In this document: positions 28,076-37,673 of the stretch, one piece after another
How the letters are laid out: each line of letters opens with the position of its first letter
How positions within the stretch are numbered: position 1 is the stretch's first letter
DNA from: Helicobacter turcicus
GTDB lineage: Bacteria; Campylobacterota; Campylobacteria; Campylobacterales; Helicobacteraceae
Assembly (NCBI RefSeq): GCF_019711685.1
Contig: NZ_JAIGYQ010000001.1
Location: 1-64,000 of the forward strand
Reading direction: 5' to 3'
Length of the DNA stretch: 64,000 bases
Notes under the pieces: model-generated
Database searches by the model: none
What the model was told of the DNA's origin: nothing
What the model saw: only the letters and a program-made list of their open reading frames with translations
Program-made: the position numbers and the translations under genes

Positions 28076-30085
28076 TTAAAGCAGTTTGTAAATTGTAATT
28101 TTGTCATTTTTTAGCATTTTTTGGAATAAGTTTGGATTTAATGTTTCAAAAAATAATCCCTGAAAATAAAAACTTTCAAGATAGGAGTTATCACACAGCA
28201 AGATTCTACCATCTTGTAATTCTAGCGCACTTAGTGGACTTTGAGGATTGAAATTTAACGTTTTATTTGTCTTTAGGCTAATAAATTTAGAGATTTTATG
28301 TGTATTAGGATTTAAGATTCCATTCTTTAAATCAAGGGCAAGTTTATTTTTAAAATGCACAATTTTGGAATTTGCATTTTTGGATTCTACATTTTGACTA
28401 AGAGCAAAGAATTTTGGTGTCTTATTAAAATTGCTAAAAGCAATGACATTTGGAAAAATCTCAAGCATACTAAGCGGTAGGATAATATAGAGATTTTGTG
28501 CATGATCTTGGGGCTTGTAGTGCAGGAGCGATTCTAGAAAGCTTGGTGTTTTGAAATGCGATTCCATAGAGCCATTTAGTAAGGATTTTGCGATATTGTA
28601 GCTTAAATCATTATCGCTACTAGCAAAAAATAGGCTAACAGGGAAGTTCTGTTTGCCTGAATGTTTGCCACCATCAATAAAAACATTAAGATTGCTAAAA
28701 TAATTTATCATATAGCCATAATCCCACCATGCAAGCGCAGAGTCTCCCTTTTTAGATGGAATTGCTTTTAGGATTTGTGCTTCTGTGAAATCTAAAATTG
28801 GCTTTGGGGTGTAGTTTTTGATATGCAAGAGATGCGGATAGAGAGTAAGGAGGATAAAAAATGTTTGGAATAAGGGACGAAGTGGAATCTTTTTTAGAAG
28901 TGTGCTTTGGTATAAGAGGTAGCTAAGCCCAAGCGCAGAAACAGGAGAGGAATAAAAGCTAAATCTAAGTCCTTGCAAAAGTGAAAAAGCCCCTAAAAGT
29001 AAAAGAGGTAAAAAGAGCAAGAATACACGCTTTTTATAGACTAAATATCCATAACCAACAAGGCTTAGAATAAAGAGTGCAAGATTACCGCTAACGCGCA
29101 CTGCAAAGGTGTTAAAAGAGATTTTAGAAGTTTCTGCGATGGAATCTAAAACATTTAAGAAGGGCAAAGGCTGTGTATTTTGAGAATCCATAAAGAGTGT
29201 GCTAAAAAAAGGTGTGTGCAAAAGACTAGGCAGTAAGACATAAAGCATAAAAAATACAAATGCGCTAAGAATTATCCAAAAGAGTTTTGGTGGAATCTTA
29301 AATACGTTTAAAATGACACTTATTGTAATCCACACCACCGCCCCAAAGAGTGAAAATGGCAAGAATAGTGCAAAGGGGATTGCAAGCATTAAAATGGCTG
29401 CTGTTTCTCTCTTTGATTTAAAGCAAAGTAAAATCGCAATAAAGCTTAAAAACACATAGCGTAAATTTGGATAATACAACAGAGAAAACACACTTAAGGC
29501 AAATAGGAATCCAAATGCACACACATTTTTAGAAAGGGTTAGTGCAAGAACACTAAGTGCTAAGGGCAAGATTAGCATATCTGTATCGTAGTAGCCAAAT
29601 ATCGTGCGGTTAAAGTAGCTTATGCTAAGTGCGCTTAATAGGCTAGCTAAAATTGCAGGAACAATTCCAAAGTGACGTGTGATATAGAGCATTGGAAAAA
29701 CAATGAGCGCGCCAAGAAATCCGGGGAGATAAAATAACACTTGTTCTAAAGATAAGGGCGTAAGAAAAGCAATAAGTGCTGTGATAATGGATAGTGGTTC
29801 GTGTGTAGGAGAGTTTAACGTGGATTTAAAATTGGAATCTAAAGTGAAATTCTGCACGAAATTTAAGGCAGAAGCAAAGGTGTTGGAATCTAAAAAGGAT
29901 TCTAAAAAGTGTAAAATATCTTTTGCGCCCTGTGCATAAAAATAGCCATCATGAGTGTTTAAAAGCCATGTGTTATTATGTAAATACTGCGGATAGGATT
30001 CTAGGACAAAAGGATAATAAAAGCGCAAAGTTACACATAAAGCATATATGCAAACACTAGTTAGTAAATACACTCTAATGCTCAA
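28076..30085 (-). CDS. pglB: Oligosaccharyltransferase PglB (STT3 family), N-linked protein glycosylation
   Basis: A 669-residue STT3-type enzyme that transfers a lipid-linked glycan to Asn in the periplasm. About 11-13 membrane segments fill residues 1-400. Metal-site motifs are present: NTHDGYFYA (Asp46) and [13 protein letters not shown] near 158-170. A SIAE segment matches the TIxE motif of the external loop 5. The sequon-binding WWDYG is at 453-457, followed by [11 protein letters not shown]. All catalytic elements appear intact. No glycan-assembly genes flank it; H. pullorum and relatives are known to carry pglB genes away from the glycan cluster. The C-terminal domain is slightly shorter than in C. 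jejuni PglB (713 residues). Confidence 0.92.
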   Translation of the reverse strand: MSIRVYLLTSVCIYALCVTLRFYYPFVLESYPQYLHNNTWLLNTHDGYFYAQGAKDILHFLESFLDSNTFASALNFVQNFTLDSNFKSTLNSPTHEPLSIITALIAFLTPLSLEQVLFYLPGFLGALIVFPMLYITRHFGIVPAILASLLSALSISYFNRTIFGYYDTDMLILPLALSVLALTLSKNVCAFGFLFALSVFSLLYYPNLRYVFLSFIAILLCFKSKRETAAILMLAIPFALFLPFSLFGAVVWITISVILNVFKIPPKLFWIILSAFVFFMLYVLLPSLLHTPFFSTLFMDSQNTQPLPFLNVLDSIAETSKISFNTFAVRVSGNLALFILSLVGYGYLVYKKRVFLLFLPLLLLGAFSLLQGLRFSFYSSPVSALGLSYLLYQSTLLKKIPLRPLFQTFFILLTLYPHLLHIKNYTPKPILDFTEAQILKAIPSKKGDSALAWWDYGYMINYFSNLNVFIDGGKHSGKQNFPVSLFFASSDNDLSYNIAKSLLNGSMESHFKTPSFLESLLHYKPQDHAQNLYIILPLSMLEIFPNVIAFSNFNKTPKFFALSQNVESKNANSKIVHFKNKLALDLKNGILNPNTHKISKFISLKTNKTLNFNPQSPLSALELQDGRILLCDNSYLESFYFQGLFFETLNPNLFQKMLKNDKITIYKLL

Positions 30086-30167
30086 AAACCGCCCCTTAAA
30101 AAATGTAAATTATAACGCTTTTGAGCAATATTTTGAAAGATTTCACAAAAAATTAACATTTTTATTT

Positions 30168-30173
30168 TACAAT
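30168..30173 (+). promoter_or_regulatory. -10 element for the RND efflux operon
   Basis: TACAAT in the context TTTTACAATAGGGC, 27 bases before the GTG at 30200, in the divergent spacer with pglB. Confidence 0.4.
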
Positions 30174-30199
30174 AGGGCAAAGTTTTTTAAAGGAATTTT

Positions 30200-31351
30200 G
30201 TGCGCTTTAGTGGCAATCTTAGCAAAAAAATATTATTTAGTTGCGTAGTGATACTTGGATTTTTTTGGGGTTTGTTGTATGCTTCTCAAAAGGATTCTGC
30301 ACAAACTAAAAATCAGTTGGAATCTAAAAGCATAAATCCACAAAATGCAAAATCCAACAAGCCCTCAAAATCTACTCTTGTGAAGACTGCAACAATTCAA
30401 AATGGAGTCTTAAATCAAGCTTATCAATATGTCGGTTCTTTGTATTTTAGTGAGCGTGGAATGCTTGCTTCTGAAGTTTCTGGAATTATTGATTCTGTGT
30501 TTGTAAATGAGGGACAACGTGTGAAAAAAGGACAGGAGTTAGCAATTTTAAATAGCGATTTGCTAAGGGACGAGATTGCTTCAAAAGAGGGTGCTCTAAA
30601 GCAGGCAAAAGCGCAGTATGAGAAAATTAAAAAAGATTATGCGCGTTATAGGGCACTTTATGAGAGTGAGTCCATTTCTTTTAAGGAATACGAAGATATT
30701 TTATTTGATATGCAAGCCCAAAAGGGAAATATGGAATCTATTGCACATAGCTTAGAGTTGCTAAAGACACAAAAGCGCAAAAAAGTTATTATAGCCCCTT
30801 ATGATGGTGTGGTGTTACAAAAGCTTTTAAAACAGGGTGAGTGGGTAAGTGCTGGGGCAAGCGTGTTTAATATCGCAAAGCTAACACCACTTGAAGCGAC
30901 TTTTGAAGTCTCTTTTGAGATTTTGCGCGCTTTAAAGGTTGGCGATAACCTAGAGGTGCAAATTGCAAATCAAAATTATAAGGCAAAGGTTAGTGCGTTG
31001 ATTCCGCTAGGGGATGCAAAAGCTAGAACTTTTCCGCTAAAACTTGCGATTGATGACCCAAAAGGAGAACTTATTGAGGGTTTAGAAGTACGCACTTCTT
31101 TTGATATTAAAAGAGATGAGAAAATGTTTTTAGTGCCACGTGATGCAATTTTGCCAGATGCTAAGGGCAATGTGATTTTTATCGCACATCAAAATAAGGC
31201 AAAACGTGTAGCAATTACAATTCAAGGTTATTCTGGGCTTAATGCTTATATTGCTCCACAAGGATACAATTTAAGCGTAAAAGACAAAGTTATTGTTGTA
31301 GGAGCGGAACGTTTAAAAGAAGGCGATAGTATCGTTGAGGTTAAGGAATGA
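30200..31351 (+). CDS. RND efflux periplasmic adaptor (membrane fusion protein)
   Basis: A 383-residue adaptor with an N-terminal membrane anchor or signal (about 10-30, ending LLYASQ). It has the lipoyl-hairpin-barrel layout: GIIDSVFVNEGQRVKKGQELAIL-type half-lipoyl near 95-118, a helical hairpin at about 120-195, then IIAPYDGVVLQKLLKQGEWV near 197-216. It bridges the inner-membrane pump and the outer-membrane channel. GTG start with AAAGGA five bases upstream. Its stop overlaps the pump start (ATGA), indicating tight coupling. Confidence 0.92.
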   Translation: MRFSGNLSKKILFSCVVILGFFWGLLYASQKDSAQTKNQLESKSINPQNAKSNKPSKSTLVKTATIQNGVLNQAYQYVGSLYFSERGMLASEVSGIIDSVFVNEGQRVKKGQELAILNSDLLRDEIASKEGALKQAKAQYEKIKKDYARYRALYESESISFKEYEDILFDMQAQKGNMESIAHSLELLKTQKRKKVIIAPYDGVVLQKLLKQGEWVSAGASVFNIAKLTPLEATFEVSFEILRALKVGDNLEVQIANQNYKAKVSALIPLGDAKARTFPLKLAIDDPKGELIEGLEVRTSFDIKRDEKMFLVPRDAILPDAKGNVIFIAHQNKAKRVAITIQGYSGLNAYIAPQGYNLSVKDKVIVVGAERLKEGDSIVEVKE

Positions 31352-34300
31352 TAAAAACGTTAATTAATCGTCCTGTTGTAGTCATTGTGGGAATGATTTT
31401 ACTAAGTTTATTTGGGATATTAGCACTAAGCGCAATGCCCTATCAACTTACCCCTCAAGTTACGCGACCTGTAATTTCTGTGAATACTACTTGGAGCGGC
31501 GCGACTCCTTATGAGATTGAGAGAGAGATTTTAGAGCGACAAGAGCAAGTTTTAAAAGGGATTGATAATCTTCAAACAATGGAAGGGTTTGCAAATAATG
31601 GACGTGCAAATGTAACTTTAGAGTTTAAAATTGGCACAGATTTAACCAAAGCAATGCTAGATGTTAGCAATAAACTTAATGAGGTTAAAGGTTATCCTGA
31701 TGCAATTGACCGCCCTGTAATCCGTGCAACTGGGGAGGATACAAGTCCTGTTGTTAGAATGATGTTGGTAAGTCTAGATTCTAGCGTTAATGTGCGAGAG
31801 GAGAGGACATTTTTTAATGAAAATGTGATTCAGTATTTTGAACGCATTGATGGAGTAGCAGAAGTACTCTTTCCTGGTGGTGATGATAGGGAAATGCATG
31901 TTATTATTGATGATAAAAAACTTGCAATTTATAAGCTTGATGTGGCAAGTCTTGCAAATGTGCTAGATAAGCAAAATGTGAATTTATCCGCTGGAAGTTT
32001 AGATTATGGTAGAAAATCTTATCGTGTGCGCACTATTGGAGAGTTCAAAAGCCCACAAGATATTTTAAATGTAGTGATTTGGAGTGATGGTCTAAAACGT
32101 GTTAAGATTGGTGATGTGGCAATTGTCAAGGAGGGTTTTGAGAATAAAACAACCGTATCCTATTATCGTGGAGATGAAACAATACCAAAAGAAGCATTAT
32201 TTGTGGCAATTAAACCAGCAGCTGATGCAAATGTTCTAGAGCTTACAAATGCAGTAGAAGTTGTTTTTAATACGCTTAATAATGGAATCTTAAAAGATAG
32301 GGGTTTGAAATTAGAATGGACAAATGACCAAAGGGACTATATCCAACAAGCCATTGCTTTAGTTAAAAGTAATATTATCATTGGAGCGTTTTTAGCTTGT
32401 GGTGTGCTCTTTGTCTTTTTGCGCTCTTTAACCTCAACACTTATTATTGCTGTGGCAATGCCGCTAAGTGTATTTGGGACATTTATTGTTATGGCATTTT
32501 TAAACCGCACACTAAATGTTGTCTCCTTAGCTGGAATCTCCTTTGCAGTGGGAATGCTTGTAGATTCTGCAATTGTTGTATTAGAAAATATTGATAGACA
32601 TAAAAAGATGAATAAAAGTCCTGTGGAAGCGGTAGTTGATGGCACTAGAGAAGTCATTGGGGGATTAATTGCTTCTGTGCTAACAACTGTGGCGATTTTT
32701 ATTCCTATCTTAAATATTCAAGAAGAAGCTGGGCAACTATTTAGGGATATTGCACTTGCTGCAAGTAGTGCTGTTAGTTTCTCTCTTTTTGTTTCTATTG
32801 TTGTGATTCCAACACTAAGCTATCAAAGCACTAAACTTCTAGGAACAAAAAAAAGTCTTTTGAGAGGAAATAAGAATCTACAAAAAATCTATATGCGTGG
32901 CTCTAGATTTTCTTTAAAGATTAGAGAGTTTGGGCAATGGTTTGTAGATTGGATTATGTTTTTTGTGCAAAAATCCATGCAAAGCACACGTAATAAAATT
33001 TTTACAATTCTTAGTTTAACGCTTTTAAGTCTTGCATTTAGCTATATTTTGTTGCCTAAAATGGAGTATTTGCCACAGGGCAATCAAAATTTTGTTTTTG
33101 GCAGAATGACACCACCGCCTGGATTATCCTATCAAGAGAAAGAAAAAGTAGGGCAAGAGGTCTTTAATTGTCTTAGTGATTATTTTGGAAGTAGCGGTTT
33201 TGAGGGAGATGCACAATATCCAGCAATTGGAAATATGTTTTATGTGGGAGGAACTTCTGATCTTAGCTTTGGTGTACGTGCTGTGGATATTACAAGAGCG
33301 GCAGATTTGATTCCTCTTGCAAAAACTTGTATTCAAAAAATTCCCGGAGTAAATGGAACGGCATTGCAAAGTGGAATCTTTGAACGTAGAGGTTCAAGTC
33401 GCAGTGTAGAGATTGATATTAGCGGAGAGAATATAGATTCTTTAATTGCTAGCACAATTGCCTTAGAGAAAATCATTAAAGAAGTTTTTGCAGAAAAATA
33501 CGGAGAAAAAAATATCACAACCTTACAAATGCGTGCGCGTCCGAGCCTAGAAATACTTTATCCAGAGTTAAATTTATATCCAAATTTGGAACGTATAAGT
33601 GCAGTTGGGCTTGATGTTAAGAGTTTTGGTATTGCATTAGATGTGCTTTTAGATGGGAGAAAAATTGCAGAGTATAAAGAGGAGGGTAGAGAAAAAATTG
33701 ATTTAGTTTTAAAATCCCAAAATAGTGCAATCTATTCTCCAGAGGAGCTTTATAATGCAAGTATTTACACTTCTGCAGCAGGGATTATTCCTATTAACAC
33801 ACTAGCAGATTTGAAGCTAGAGTATGGAACAAACCAGATTCGTCATTATGAACGCAATAGAACGATTACGCTTACGTTAAATCCTCCATTAAATATTACC
33901 ATTCAAGAGTCTATGGAGCTAATCCATGGAGAAATTTTAGAACGTTTAAAAGCAAGCGGTGCATTGGAGAATAATACCATTTCTCTTAGCGGAACAGCCG
34001 ACCAACTCACTAAAATTAAAGATTCCTTATTATTGGGCTTTGTCTTAGCAGTGTTTATTATTTATTTGTTAATGGCGGCATTATATGAGGATTTTATTTA
34101 TCCTTTAATTATTCTCTTTAGTGTTCCACTTGCTGTTGGAGGAGGATTTTTAGGACTTTGGCTAGTCAATATTTTTCTTATCTATCAACCTTTAGATGTG
34201 CTTACAATGCTTGGGTTTATTATTTTAGTTGGAATTGTTGTGAATAATGCAATTTTGATTGTGTATCAAAGTTTGCATAATGTGCGTTTATACGGAATGG

Positions 34301-34539
34301 ACACACAAAAAGGAATCCTAGAAGCGGTACGTGTTAGAATTCGTCCTATTTATATGAGCACACTTACTTCACTTTTTGGAATGCTACCACTTGTTGTAGC
34401 CCCAGGTGCTGGGAGTGAGATTTATAGGGGGCTTGGAGCGGTGATTTTAGGAGGTTTAGGATTCTCCACAATGCTTAGCATTTTTCTTATTCCTTGTTTG
34501 TTGTCTTTTTTTATTAAAAGGGAGCTAAAAAATGATTAG
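31348..34539 (+). CDS. RND-family multidrug efflux pump subunit
   Basis: A 1063-residue inner-membrane transporter with the twofold RND layout: TM1 at 7-30, a periplasmic porter loop, TM2-6 at about 335-495, TM7, a second loop, and TM8-12 at about 895-1055. The proton-relay positions differ from AcrB: in TM4 the usual Asp-Asp reads VDS (GMLVDSAIVVLEN), and in TM10 the Lys is replaced in VVNNAILIV. This pattern is shared by other RND subgroups, so the pump is probably active. Order adaptor-pump-channel differs from H. pylori hefABC. Substrates (drugs, bile salts) are inferred. Confidence 0.93.
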   Translation: MIKTLINRPVVVIVGMILLSLFGILALSAMPYQLTPQVTRPVISVNTTWSGATPYEIEREILERQEQVLKGIDNLQTMEGFANNGRANVTLEFKIGTDLTKAMLDVSNKLNEVKGYPDAIDRPVIRATGEDTSPVVRMMLVSLDSSVNVREERTFFNENVIQYFERIDGVAEVLFPGGDDREMHVIIDDKKLAIYKLDVASLANVLDKQNVNLSAGSLDYGRKSYRVRTIGEFKSPQDILNVVIWSDGLKRVKIGDVAIVKEGFENKTTVSYYRGDETIPKEALFVAIKPAADANVLELTNAVEVVFNTLNNGILKDRGLKLEWTNDQRDYIQQAIALVKSNIIIGAFLACGVLFVFLRSLTSTLIIAVAMPLSVFGTFIVMAFLNRTLNVVSLAGISFAVGMLVDSAIVVLENIDRHKKMNKSPVEAVVDGTREVIGGLIASVLTTVAIFIPILNIQEEAGQLFRDIALAASSAVSFSLFVSIVVIPTLSYQSTKLLGTKKSLLRGNKNLQKIYMRGSRFSLKIREFGQWFVDWIMFFVQKSMQSTRNKIFTILSLTLLSLAFSYILLPKMEYLPQGNQNFVFGRMTPPPGLSYQEKEKVGQEVFNCLSDYFGSSGFEGDAQYPAIGNMFYVGGTSDLSFGVRAVDITRAADLIPLAKTCIQKIPGVNGTALQSGIFERRGSSRSVEIDISGENIDSLIASTIALEKIIKEVFAEKYGEKNITTLQMRARPSLEILYPELNLYPNLERISAVGLDVKSFGIALDVLLDGRKIAEYKEEGREKIDLVLKSQNSAIYSPEELYNASIYTSAAGIIPINTLADLKLEYGTNQIRHYERNRTITLTLNPPLNITIQESMELIHGEILERLKASGALENNTISLSGTADQLTKIKDSLLLGFVLAVFIIYLLMAALYEDFIYPLIILFSVPLAVGGGFLGLWLVNIFLIYQPLDVLTMLGFIILVGIVVNNAILIVYQSLHNVRLYGMDTQKGILEAVRVRIRPIYMSTLTSLFGMLPLVVAPGAGSEIYRGLGAVILGGLGFSTMLSIFLIPCLLSFFIKRELKND

Positions 34540-35788
34540 ATTTCTCCTTGTTTTATTGCTTTGTTATGGAATCGCAAATGCGCTTAGTTTGCAAGAGGCA
34601 CTAGATTTGACATTGCGCCATAATCCTAGCATTAAAGAACAAGAGTATTTATTACAAGAGAGTAGGGCAAATTATAAAGCTTACCAAAGCCCATTTTATC
34701 CGAGTCTTAATCTAACTTATGCCACCCAAAAGAGCAATCGTATTCAAAGAGCAGATAAAAAGACAAGCGGAAATTTGGGAGGAAATGTGCAATATAATCT
34801 CTTTAATGGTTTTAGTGATGTGTATAATTTAAAAAGTGCTAAGGCTCTATTAGAATCGCAAAATTATCAACTAGAAGCAACAAAAGAGGATGTAATTTTA
34901 TTGGTAAAAAGTGCCTATATTGATGTGTTGCGACAAGCGCAAAATGTGGAGATTGCCGAGCAATCAAGAGTGCTATTAGAAGAACAAAGGCGACAAAATG
35001 CAGAGTTTTATCGTGTGGGATTAATCCAGAAAAACGATTTATTAAAAATTGAAGTAGAATTAAATAATACTTTGCAAACTCTTCTTAGTCATAAAAGCGC
35101 ATTAAACTATGCACTAAGGAATTTAGAACGTTACACACGGACAAAAATTGCTTTAGAGGATTTAGAGGAATTGCAATTAAAAAGACAGAATCTAAAATTT
35201 GAAAATCTAAAAAAAGAAATGTTGCAAAGACGCGCAGAGTTGCTTTTTATGGATAAGATTATTAAGAGTAAGACGTATTTGGTGCAGAGTGCTAAGGGAA
35301 ATTTTTTGCCAGAAGTTGATGTTGTAGGGGATTATACGCGTTATGGTGATGATTATGCGTTACGTGGACGTGATGGGATTTATAAAGACAAGACAAATGT
35401 GCAACTCTCATTGAGCCTTAATCTCTTTAATGGTTTTAGCGATAGGTTTAAACTAGAGAGCGCGCAGATGAATAGGCTTGCTTTTGAATCCCAACGCATT
35501 GCGCTAATTGAAGATTTGGAATTGCAACTCTTTAGCGCATTGGAGAATTATAATCTTGCCCTAAATGCGCTGGAGATTTCAAAGTTAGCACGTGCTCAAG
35601 CAGAGGAGAATTACAGAATCTCTAAAAATCGCTATGCACAGAGAATAGAAAGCACAAGCGATTTTTTAGATGCAGAGTTATCCTTGACACAGGCACGTAG
35701 CAAAGTGGTAATTAATACCTATGCGATTATGGAATCCTTAGCACAACTAGAGCGCATTACGCAAACAGCTCTAATGATTAGACAATGA
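34532..35788 (+). CDS. TolC-family outer-membrane efflux channel
   Basis: A 418-residue protein with a cleavable signal (1-17, ending GIANA). It shows the duplicated outer-membrane efflux domain: SLQEALDLTLRHNPSIKE near 18-35, then YNLFNGFSDVYNLKSAKALLES near 85-106, and in the second half LSLNLFNGFSDRFKLESAQ, an internal repeat of the same FNGFSD motif. Long alpha-helical stretches follow each. It overlaps the pump gene by eight bases and completes the tripartite exporter. Confidence 0.92.
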   Translation: MIRFLLVLLLCYGIANALSLQEALDLTLRHNPSIKEQEYLLQESRANYKAYQSPFYPSLNLTYATQKSNRIQRADKKTSGNLGGNVQYNLFNGFSDVYNLKSAKALLESQNYQLEATKEDVILLVKSAYIDVLRQAQNVEIAEQSRVLLEEQRRQNAEFYRVGLIQKNDLLKIEVELNNTLQTLLSHKSALNYALRNLERYTRTKIALEDLEELQLKRQNLKFENLKKEMLQRRAELLFMDKIIKSKTYLVQSAKGNFLPEVDVVGDYTRYGDDYALRGRDGIYKDKTNVQLSLSLNLFNGFSDRFKLESAQMNRLAFESQRIALIEDLELQLFSALENYNLALNALEISKLARAQAEENYRISKNRYAQRIESTSDFLDAELSLTQARSKVVINTYAIMESLAQLERITQTALMIRQ

Positions 35789-35793
35789 TTTGT

Positions 35794-35799
35794 TATAAT
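35794..35799 (+). promoter_or_regulatory. Extended -10 element for eamA-dsbI
   Basis: TTTGTTATAAT includes TG-n-TATAAT and lies 34 bases before the ATG at 35833. Confidence 0.5.
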
Positions 35800-35832
35800 G
35801 TGCGTCTTTAATTTGTGATTTTAAGAGAAATT

Positions 35833-36720
35833 ATGTCTAAGAGTGCTATGTTTTCTATTTTGCTTGTGATTGCGATGTTTTTTTGGGGGGCTTCGTGGCC
35901 AAGTAGCAAAGTGCTTGTAGGTTATACAAGTGCAGATGTGATTACTTTTTGGCGATTTGTTTTCGCTCTTTTTGCATCAATTCCGCTTGTGATTGCTCTT
36001 AGGATTCCGCTTAGGCTTGATAGCAGGGCATTTAAATTTCTGCTTGTTGCTACGTTTTTAAATTGCTTGTATTCGCTAATGTTTTTTGTTGGGCTAAATT
36101 ATGGGAGTGCAGGTAAGGGTGGAGTGCTTGTAACAACTATCACACCAGTGTTTGTGTATCTTTTAACCTTTGGGCTATATAAAATCCAAAAAAACACAAG
36201 TAGAGCAATGAGAGGCAATGAGATTTTGGGGTTATTTTTAGGTGTTATTGCTGGGATTTGTTTGCTAGAGCTTGGTAATTTGCAAACACTTTTTAGCAAA
36301 TTTAATATCTTTTTTGTGCTGTGCGCACTAGATTGGGCTGTTTTGACATTAGTGTGCCAACGTCTTAGAATCCATCCTATTGCAATTAATTTTTATATTA
36401 CGCTTTTTAGTGTGGTGCTATTTTCGCCAGTTTTTTTAATCCAACCAGCGATGTTAGAGATTTTTAGTTTTGATTTGCGTTTTTGGTTAATGCTTTTAGT
36501 GGTTGCTGTGCTCTCAACTGCTATTGGGACAAGTATTTATTATATGGGGATTGCACAAGTGGGCGCACAAAAGGCAAGTTCCTATCCCCTTTTAGTGCCT
36601 GTATTTGCGCTAATTACTAGTTATTTTATTTTAGGAGAGATTCCAAGTATTTTAACGCTAATTGGCGGAAGTATTGCAATTTTTGCAATCTATTTAATTA
36701 ATCTTTATAAGGTAAAATAG
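35833..36720 (+). CDS. EamA/DMT-family transporter
   Basis: A 295-residue membrane protein with ten hydrophobic segments and two EamA repeats (about 1-135 and 150-290). The N-terminal AMFFWGASWPSSKVL and the GAQKASSYPLLVPVFALI-TSYFILGE motif of the second repeat are typical of drug/metabolite exporters of the RhaT/YdcZ/EamA group. I use the ATG at 35833, after AAGAGAAATT, instead of a GTG six codons upstream. The substrate is unknown. The dsbI start codon follows its stop directly. Confidence 0.85.
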   Translation: MSKSAMFSILLVIAMFFWGASWPSSKVLVGYTSADVITFWRFVFALFASIPLVIALRIPLRLDSRAFKFLLVATFLNCLYSLMFFVGLNYGSAGKGGVLVTTITPVFVYLLTFGLYKIQKNTSRAMRGNEILGLFLGVIAGICLLELGNLQTLFSKFNIFFVLCALDWAVLTLVCQRLRIHPIAINFYITLFSVVLFSPVFLIQPAMLEIFSFDLRFWLMLLVVAVLSTAIGTSIYYMGIAQVGAQKASSYPLLVPVFALITSYFILGEIPSILTLIGGSIAIFAIYLINLYKVK

Positions 36721-37326
36721 TTGGAATCTTTGAAGCGACATAACCGCCTTTTTTGGCTTTTTCTTGGAGTGTGGGCATTTCTCTTCGTGGCATTTTCGCA
36801 TTTTGTATTGCAGAAATATTTATTCTTGCAACCTTGCGAACAATGCGTATATATCCGTTATGCTCTTGTTGTGTTGGGTTTTGGTTGTATGATTATTGCA
36901 ATATGCCCTAAAAGCATTGTAGGGTTTTTTGGGACTTTAATTTGTGCGTATGCGCTTATAAAAGGCATTATTGCAGCACTTACATTAAATGGAATCCAAA
37001 AAGCCTTACAGAGTGAAACTTTTATCTTTGGGCTAAAAGGCTGCTCACTCTCCCCAAAATTTGATTTTAATCTCCCTCTTGATGTTTGGATTCCAACTCT
37101 TTTTGCTCCAAGTGGTTTTTGTGGAAGGGATATACCTATTTTAGAAGGAATAACAAACGTCCAACTCTCTCCCTTGCAAGAAAAATTCATTGCTTTATAT
37201 TATGAAGGTTGGTATTTAATTCCAGCATTAAAGTTTGGCACAATGGCAGAGTGCGCACTTTGTATTTTTGTATTCTATATAGTTGGAATCACAATTTTAT
37301 TTTTGGTAAATTTTTTAAAAAAATAA
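36721..37326 (+). CDS. dsbI: Disulfide bond formation protein DsbI (DsbB family)
   Basis: A 201-residue inner-membrane oxidoreductase with about five transmembrane helices. The first redox pair is Cys39-Glu-Gln-Cys42, and a second pair is spaced as in DsbI/DsbB (Cys108 and Cys134) within the periplasmic loop. Such proteins reoxidise periplasmic thiol oxidases and pass electrons to quinone. TTG start immediately after the eamA stop codon, with AAGG eight bases upstream. In Campylobacter, dsbI is usually coupled to a small dba gene, which I do not see here. Confidence 0.85.
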   Translation: MESLKRHNRLFWLFLGVWAFLFVAFSHFVLQKYLFLQPCEQCVYIRYALVVLGFGCMIIAICPKSIVGFFGTLICAYALIKGIIAALTLNGIQKALQSETFIFGLKGCSLSPKFDFNLPLDVWIPTLFAPSGFCGRDIPILEGITNVQLSPLQEKFIALYYEGWYLIPALKFGTMAECALCIFVFYIVGITILFLVNFLKK

Positions 37327-37376
37327 TACAGGATTATCTCATTAAAAGAATCTCAAGAGTTATTTTGTCAATGCTT

Positions 37377-37673
37377 TTAATTTTTACCACTTTTTTGCGT
37401 TTCTCTAAGGCATTGCAGGATTTCCATATTGCTTTTAAGTTTCCACTCTTGCGTGGCTTTATCAAATGTGGCAAGTTTTGGAAGCATTTTAGTAATATCG
37501 CTTCCCTCTTCAAGTTTCATTTTATTTTTTAGTATATATTCTATGCTTCTAGCGTGGATTGTCTCCATAGTGAGCTTCTCACCCTCATTTTGTAATTTCA
37601 TAATCGTGCCATAAATAAAGACACCATACACACCTAAGCGCTTATATAATTCATGTAATTCATCAGCTGTCAA
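37377..37673 (-). CDS. Small uncharacterised protein coupled to the nuclease-methyltransferase gene
   Basis: A 98-residue soluble, mostly helical protein. The TTG start overlaps the methyltransferase stop by 11 bases (TTGACAGCTGA), so it depends on the upstream gene for translation. No known domain is recognised. Its residues 71-80 (DKATQEWKLK) echo residues 813-822 of the upstream protein (NKDTGEWRLK), and both are preceded by a helical stretch, so it may derive from duplication of that C-terminal module or represent a separated domain. A role as specificity or accessory factor is only an inference from context. Confidence 0.6.
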   Translation of the reverse strand: MTADELHELYKRLGVYGVFIYGTIMKLQNEGEKLTMETIHARSIEYILKNKMKLEEGSDITKMLPKLATFDKATQEWKLKSNMEILQCLRETQKSGKN

